Of a stretch of DNA of 64,000 nt, positions 61,096 through 64,000 are shown in pieces; position 1 is the stretch's first letter; each line of letters opens with the position of its first letter. The notes under the pieces are model-generated. The model saw only the letters and a list, made by a program, of their open reading frames with translations. It was not told the DNA's origin and ran no database searches. This stretch comes from Rhytidiadelphus loreus. Lineage: Eukaryota; Streptophyta; Bryopsida; Hypnales; Hylocomiaceae. A program made the position numbers and the translations under genes. Where the stretch lies: positions 79,317,093-79,381,092 of the forward strand of contig OX344763.1 in the NCBI GenBank assembly GCA_947034895.1, in the 5' to 3' direction.

Positions 61096-62362
61096 TTGAA
61101 AGTGGCCACCAATAGCATATTCTTTTCGATTCGAAAGTTTGGGAATAATTGCAACTTTCTCCACGAGTTTTCTATTTTTAAGGAACGTGGATTTGATGAG
61201 TTTCTACTTTTCTGGACACTAAAATACAAGGCACAGTCCTTGCCCCCACTAATATTTTGTTTCATGAACAAGGCCCTTGAAAGTGGCCACCAATAGCATA
61301 TTTTTTTCGATTGGAAAGTTTGGGAATAATTGCAACTTGTTCCACGTGTTTTCTATATTCAAGGAACGTGGATTTCATGACTTTCTACTTCTCTGGACAC
61401 TAAAGTACAGCGCACGGTCCTTGCCCCCACTAATATTCTGTTTTGCGAACAAGGTCATTGAAAGTGGCCACCAATAGCATATTATTTTGGATTCGAAAGT
61501 TTGGGAATAATTGCAATTTGTTCCACGAGTTTTCCTTTTTTAAGGAACGTGGATTTCATGAGTTTCTACTTTTCTGGACACTAAAGTACAGGGCACGGTC
61601 CTTGCCCCCACTAATATTTTGATTTACAAACAAGGTCATTGAAAGTGGCCACCAATAGCATATTTTTTTCGATTCGAAAGTTTGGGAATAATTGCAAATT
61701 CTTCCACGTGTTTTCTATTTTCAAGGAATGTAGATATCATGACTTTCTCCTTTTCTGGACACTAAAGTACAACGCACGGTCCTTGCCCCCACTAATATTT
61801 TGTTTTACAAACAAGGTCATTGAAAGTGGCCACCAATAGCATATTTTTTTCGATTCGAAAGTTTGGGAATAATTGCAACTTGCTCCACGAGTTTTCCAAT
61901 TTTAAGGAACGTGGATTTCATGAGTTTCTACTTTTCTGGACACTAAAGTACAGGGCACAGTCCTTGCCCCCACTAATATTTTGTTTCATGAATAAGGCCC
62001 TTGAAAGTGGCCACCAATAGCATATTTTTTTCGATTCGAAAGTTTGGGAATAATTGCAACGTGTTCCACGTGTTTTCTATTTTCAAGGAACGTGGATTTC
62101 ATGAGTTTCTACTTTTCTGGACACTAAAGTACAGCGCACGGTCCTTGCCCGCATTAATATTCTGTTTTACAAACAAGGTCATTGAAAGTGGCCACCAATA
62201 GCATATTTTTTTCGATTCGAAAGTTTGGGAATAATTGCAACTTTCTCCTCGAGTTTTCCTATTTTAAGGACCGTGGATTTCATGAGTTTCTACTTTTCTG
62301 GTCACTAAAGTACAGGGCACAGTCCTTGCCCCCACTAATATTCTGTTTTGCGAACAAGGTCA

Positions 62363-63086
62363 TTGAAAGTGGCCACCAATAGCATATTTTTTTCGATTCG
62401 AAAGTTTGGGAATAATTGCAACTTGCTCCACGAGTTTTCCATTTTTAAGGAACGTGGATTTCATGAGTTTCTACTTTTCTGGACACTAAAGTACAGGGCA
62501 CAGTCCTTGCCCCCACTAATATTTTGTTTCATGAACAAGGCCCTTGAAAGTGGCCACCAATAGCATATTTTTTTCGATTGGAAAGTTTGGGAATAATTGC
62601 AACTTGTTCCACGTGTTTTCTATTTTCAAGGAACGTGGATTTCATGACTTTCTACTTTTCTGGACACTAAAGTACAGCGCACGGTCCTTGCCCCCACTAA
62701 TATTCTGTTTCGCGAACAAGGTCATTGAAAGTGGCCACCAATAGCATATTTTTTTCGATTCGAAAGTTTGGGAATAATTGCAACTTTCTCCACGAGTTTT
62801 CCATTTTTAAGGAACGTGGATTTCATGAGTTTCTACTTTTCTGGACACTAAAGTACAAGGCACAGTCCTTGCCCCCACTAATATTTTGTTTCATAAACAA
62901 GGTCATTGAAAGTGGCCACCAGTAGCATATTTTTTTCGATTCGAAAGTTTGGGAATAATTGCAACTTTCTCCTCGAGTTTTCCATTTTTAAGGAACGTGG
63001 ATTTCATGAGTTTCTACTTTTCTGGACACTAAAGTACAGGGCACAGTCCTTGCCCCCACTAATATTTAGTTTCATGAATAAGGCCC
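62363..63086. repeat. Four-monomer block, copy 2 (offset 4163 bp)
   Basis: Copy of 58200-58923. It carries GCCACCAGTAGC near 62917. Confidence 0.75.
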
Positions 63087-63991
63087 TTGAAAGTGGCCAC
63101 CAATAGCATATTTTTTTCGATTCGAAAGTTTGGGAATAATTGCAACTTCTTCCACGTGTTTTCTATTTTCAAGGAATGTAGATATCATGACTTTCTACTT
63201 TTCTGGACACTAAAGTACAACGCACGGTCCTTGCCCCCACTAATATTCTGTTTCGCGAACAAGGTCATTGAAAGTGGCCTCCAATAGCATATTTTTTTCG
63301 ATTCGAAAGTTTGGGAATAATTGCAACTTGCTCCACGAGTTTTCCAATTTTAAGGAACGTGGATTTCATGAGTTTCTACTTTTCTGGACACTAAAGTACA
63401 AGGCACAGTCCTAGCCCCCACCAATATTTTGTTTCATAAACAAGGTCATTGAAAGTGGCCACCAATAGCATATTTTTTTCGATTCGAAAGTTTGGGAATA
63501 ATTGCAACTTGCTCCACGAGTTTTCCAATTTTAAGGAACGTGGATTTCATGACTTTATACTTTTCTGGACACTAAAGTACAGGGCACAGTCCTTGCCCCC
63601 ACTAATATTTTGTTTCATAAACAAGGCCCTTGAAAGTGGCCACCAATAGCATATTCTTTTCGATTCGAAAGTTTGGGAATAATTGCAACTTTCTCCACGA
63701 GTTTTCCATTTTTAAGGAACGTGGATTTGATGAGTTTCTACTTTTCTGGACACTAAAATACAAGGCACAGTCCTTGCCCCCACTAATATTTTGTTTCATG
63801 AACAAGGCCCTTGAAAGTGGCCACCAATAGCATATTTTTTTCGATTGGAAAGTTTGGGAATAATTGCAACTTGCTCCACGAGTTTTCCAATTTTAAGGAA
63901 CGTGGATTTCATGACTTTCTACTTTTCTGGACACTAAAGTACAGGGCACAGTCCTTGCCCCCACTAATATTTTGTTTCATAAACAAGGCCC
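63087..63991. repeat. Five-monomer block, copy 2 (offset 2896 bp), cut by window edge
   Basis: Copy of 60191-61095, 16 monomers downstream. The match may continue past the right edge. Confidence 0.8.
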
Positions 63992-64000
63992 TTGAAAGTG
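63992..64000. repeat. Partial monomer at the right edge
   Basis: The last nine bases, TTGAAAGTG, are the beginning of the next monomer in perfect register. The array continues beyond the right edge. Confidence 0.95.

Larger units (their letters stand above)
1..64000. repeat. 181-bp tandem satellite array spanning the entire window
   Basis: The same landmarks recur every 181 bp in the same order: GTGGCCACCAATAG, TTCGAAAGTTTGGG, a CACGAG or CACGTG box, AAGGAACGTGG, CTGGACACTAAAGTA, TCCTTGCCCCCAC and CAAGGCCCTTG (or CAAGGTCATTG). Counting from the TTG before AAAGTGGCC, monomers begin at 102, 283, 464 and so on. This holds to the end apart from three single-base deletions. That gives 353 complete monomers and two partial edge copies, all in one orientation. 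No stretch of 300 bases departs from the repeat, so the window has no room for other genes. The family is not one I recognise. A centromeric or pericentromeric role is inferred from unit length and higher-order structure, not shown. Confidence 0.98.
52409..64000. repeat. Right-hand domain D: interleaved long-offset duplications
   Basis: No single HOR dominates. Blocks recur at offsets of 25, 23 and 16 monomers and as dimers. Its first three monomers (52409-52951) match 43540-44082, an offset of 49 monomers, except GGACTTGTTGAG for GGACTTGATGAG. Confidence 0.75.

Noticed and set aside
102..63830. Hundreds of short open reading frames of about 64-71 residues, one per monomer, and a few on the minus strand up to 120 residues
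   Set aside because: They begin at TTG, not ATG, and end at the TAG in CCACCAATAG of the next monomer because 181 is one more than a multiple of three. Stops arise freely by single changes (for example in the monomers at 15668, 36119, 53676 and 57295). There is no sign of frame conservation against indels beyond the general length constancy. They are by-products of a satellite.
1..64000. CRISPR array
   Set aside because: The whole 181-bp unit repeats with no short repeat/unique spacer pattern, and there are no cas-like genes.
1..64000. rDNA spacer or 5S gene cluster
   Set aside because: No recognisable rRNA sequence occurs in any monomer, and the unit is too short to hold a 5S gene plus spacer with the features expected.
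1..64000. Telomeric or subtelomeric repeat tract
   Set aside because: No short G-rich telomere repeats are present on either strand.

Overview
The whole 64 kb window is one uninterrupted tandem satellite array. It consists of about 353 complete, directly repeated 181-bp monomers (first complete one starting at base 102, last ending at 63991) plus a partial monomer at each edge. All copies lie in the same orientation. I see no inversion, transposon insertion, microsatellite tract, RNA gene or credible protein-coding gene. One monomer counted by hand (2274-2454) is about 40% G+C. Monomer length is extremely constant: three single-base deletions (near 24683, 26600 and 54118) are the only departures from the 181-bp register I found.

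This is eukaryotic satellite heterochromatin, most plausibly centromeric or pericentromeric. The reasons are the near-nucleosomal unit length, the head-to-tail order and the multi-level higher-order repeat (HOR) structure. I do not recognise the family and cannot name the species. The short open frames in every monomer are a by-product of sequence similarity. They start at TTG and, because 181 leaves remainder 1 on division by 3, they run into a stop in the next monomer.

Layout: 1-2092 is a left flank of mixed, older-looking monomer types. 2093-6255 is a segment built on 543-bp trimers. 6256-24355 is an 18.1-kb homogeneous core (100 monomers) built from four related monomer types, with 6-mer, 10-mer and 22-monomer-offset duplications. 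From about 24.4 kb the left-flank monomer types reappear. 24356-34851 contains an 8-mer duplication and a clear 13-mer HOR (2353 bp). 34852-43901 has a 9-mer HOR (1629 bp) nested in a 20-mer duplication (3620 bp). 43902-46978 is a transitional mosaic. 46979-52408 has trimers inside a 15-mer duplication (2715 bp). 52409-64000 is a patchwork of interleaved duplications with offsets of 25, 23 and 16 monomers.

Inside the monomer the notable signal is a cluster of dyad symmetries: a variable palindrome (TTCATGAA, TTCGCGAA, TTTTGCAAAA and others), then CAAGG-C-CCTTG, then GTGGCCAC, then TTTCGA-T-TCGAAA. There is also a CACGTG box present in one monomer class and absent in the other (CACGAG). The two classes alternate through much of the core. 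A CENP-B-box-like but non-canonical string overlaps one dyad. These are the best candidates for functional elements; all functional statements are inference.
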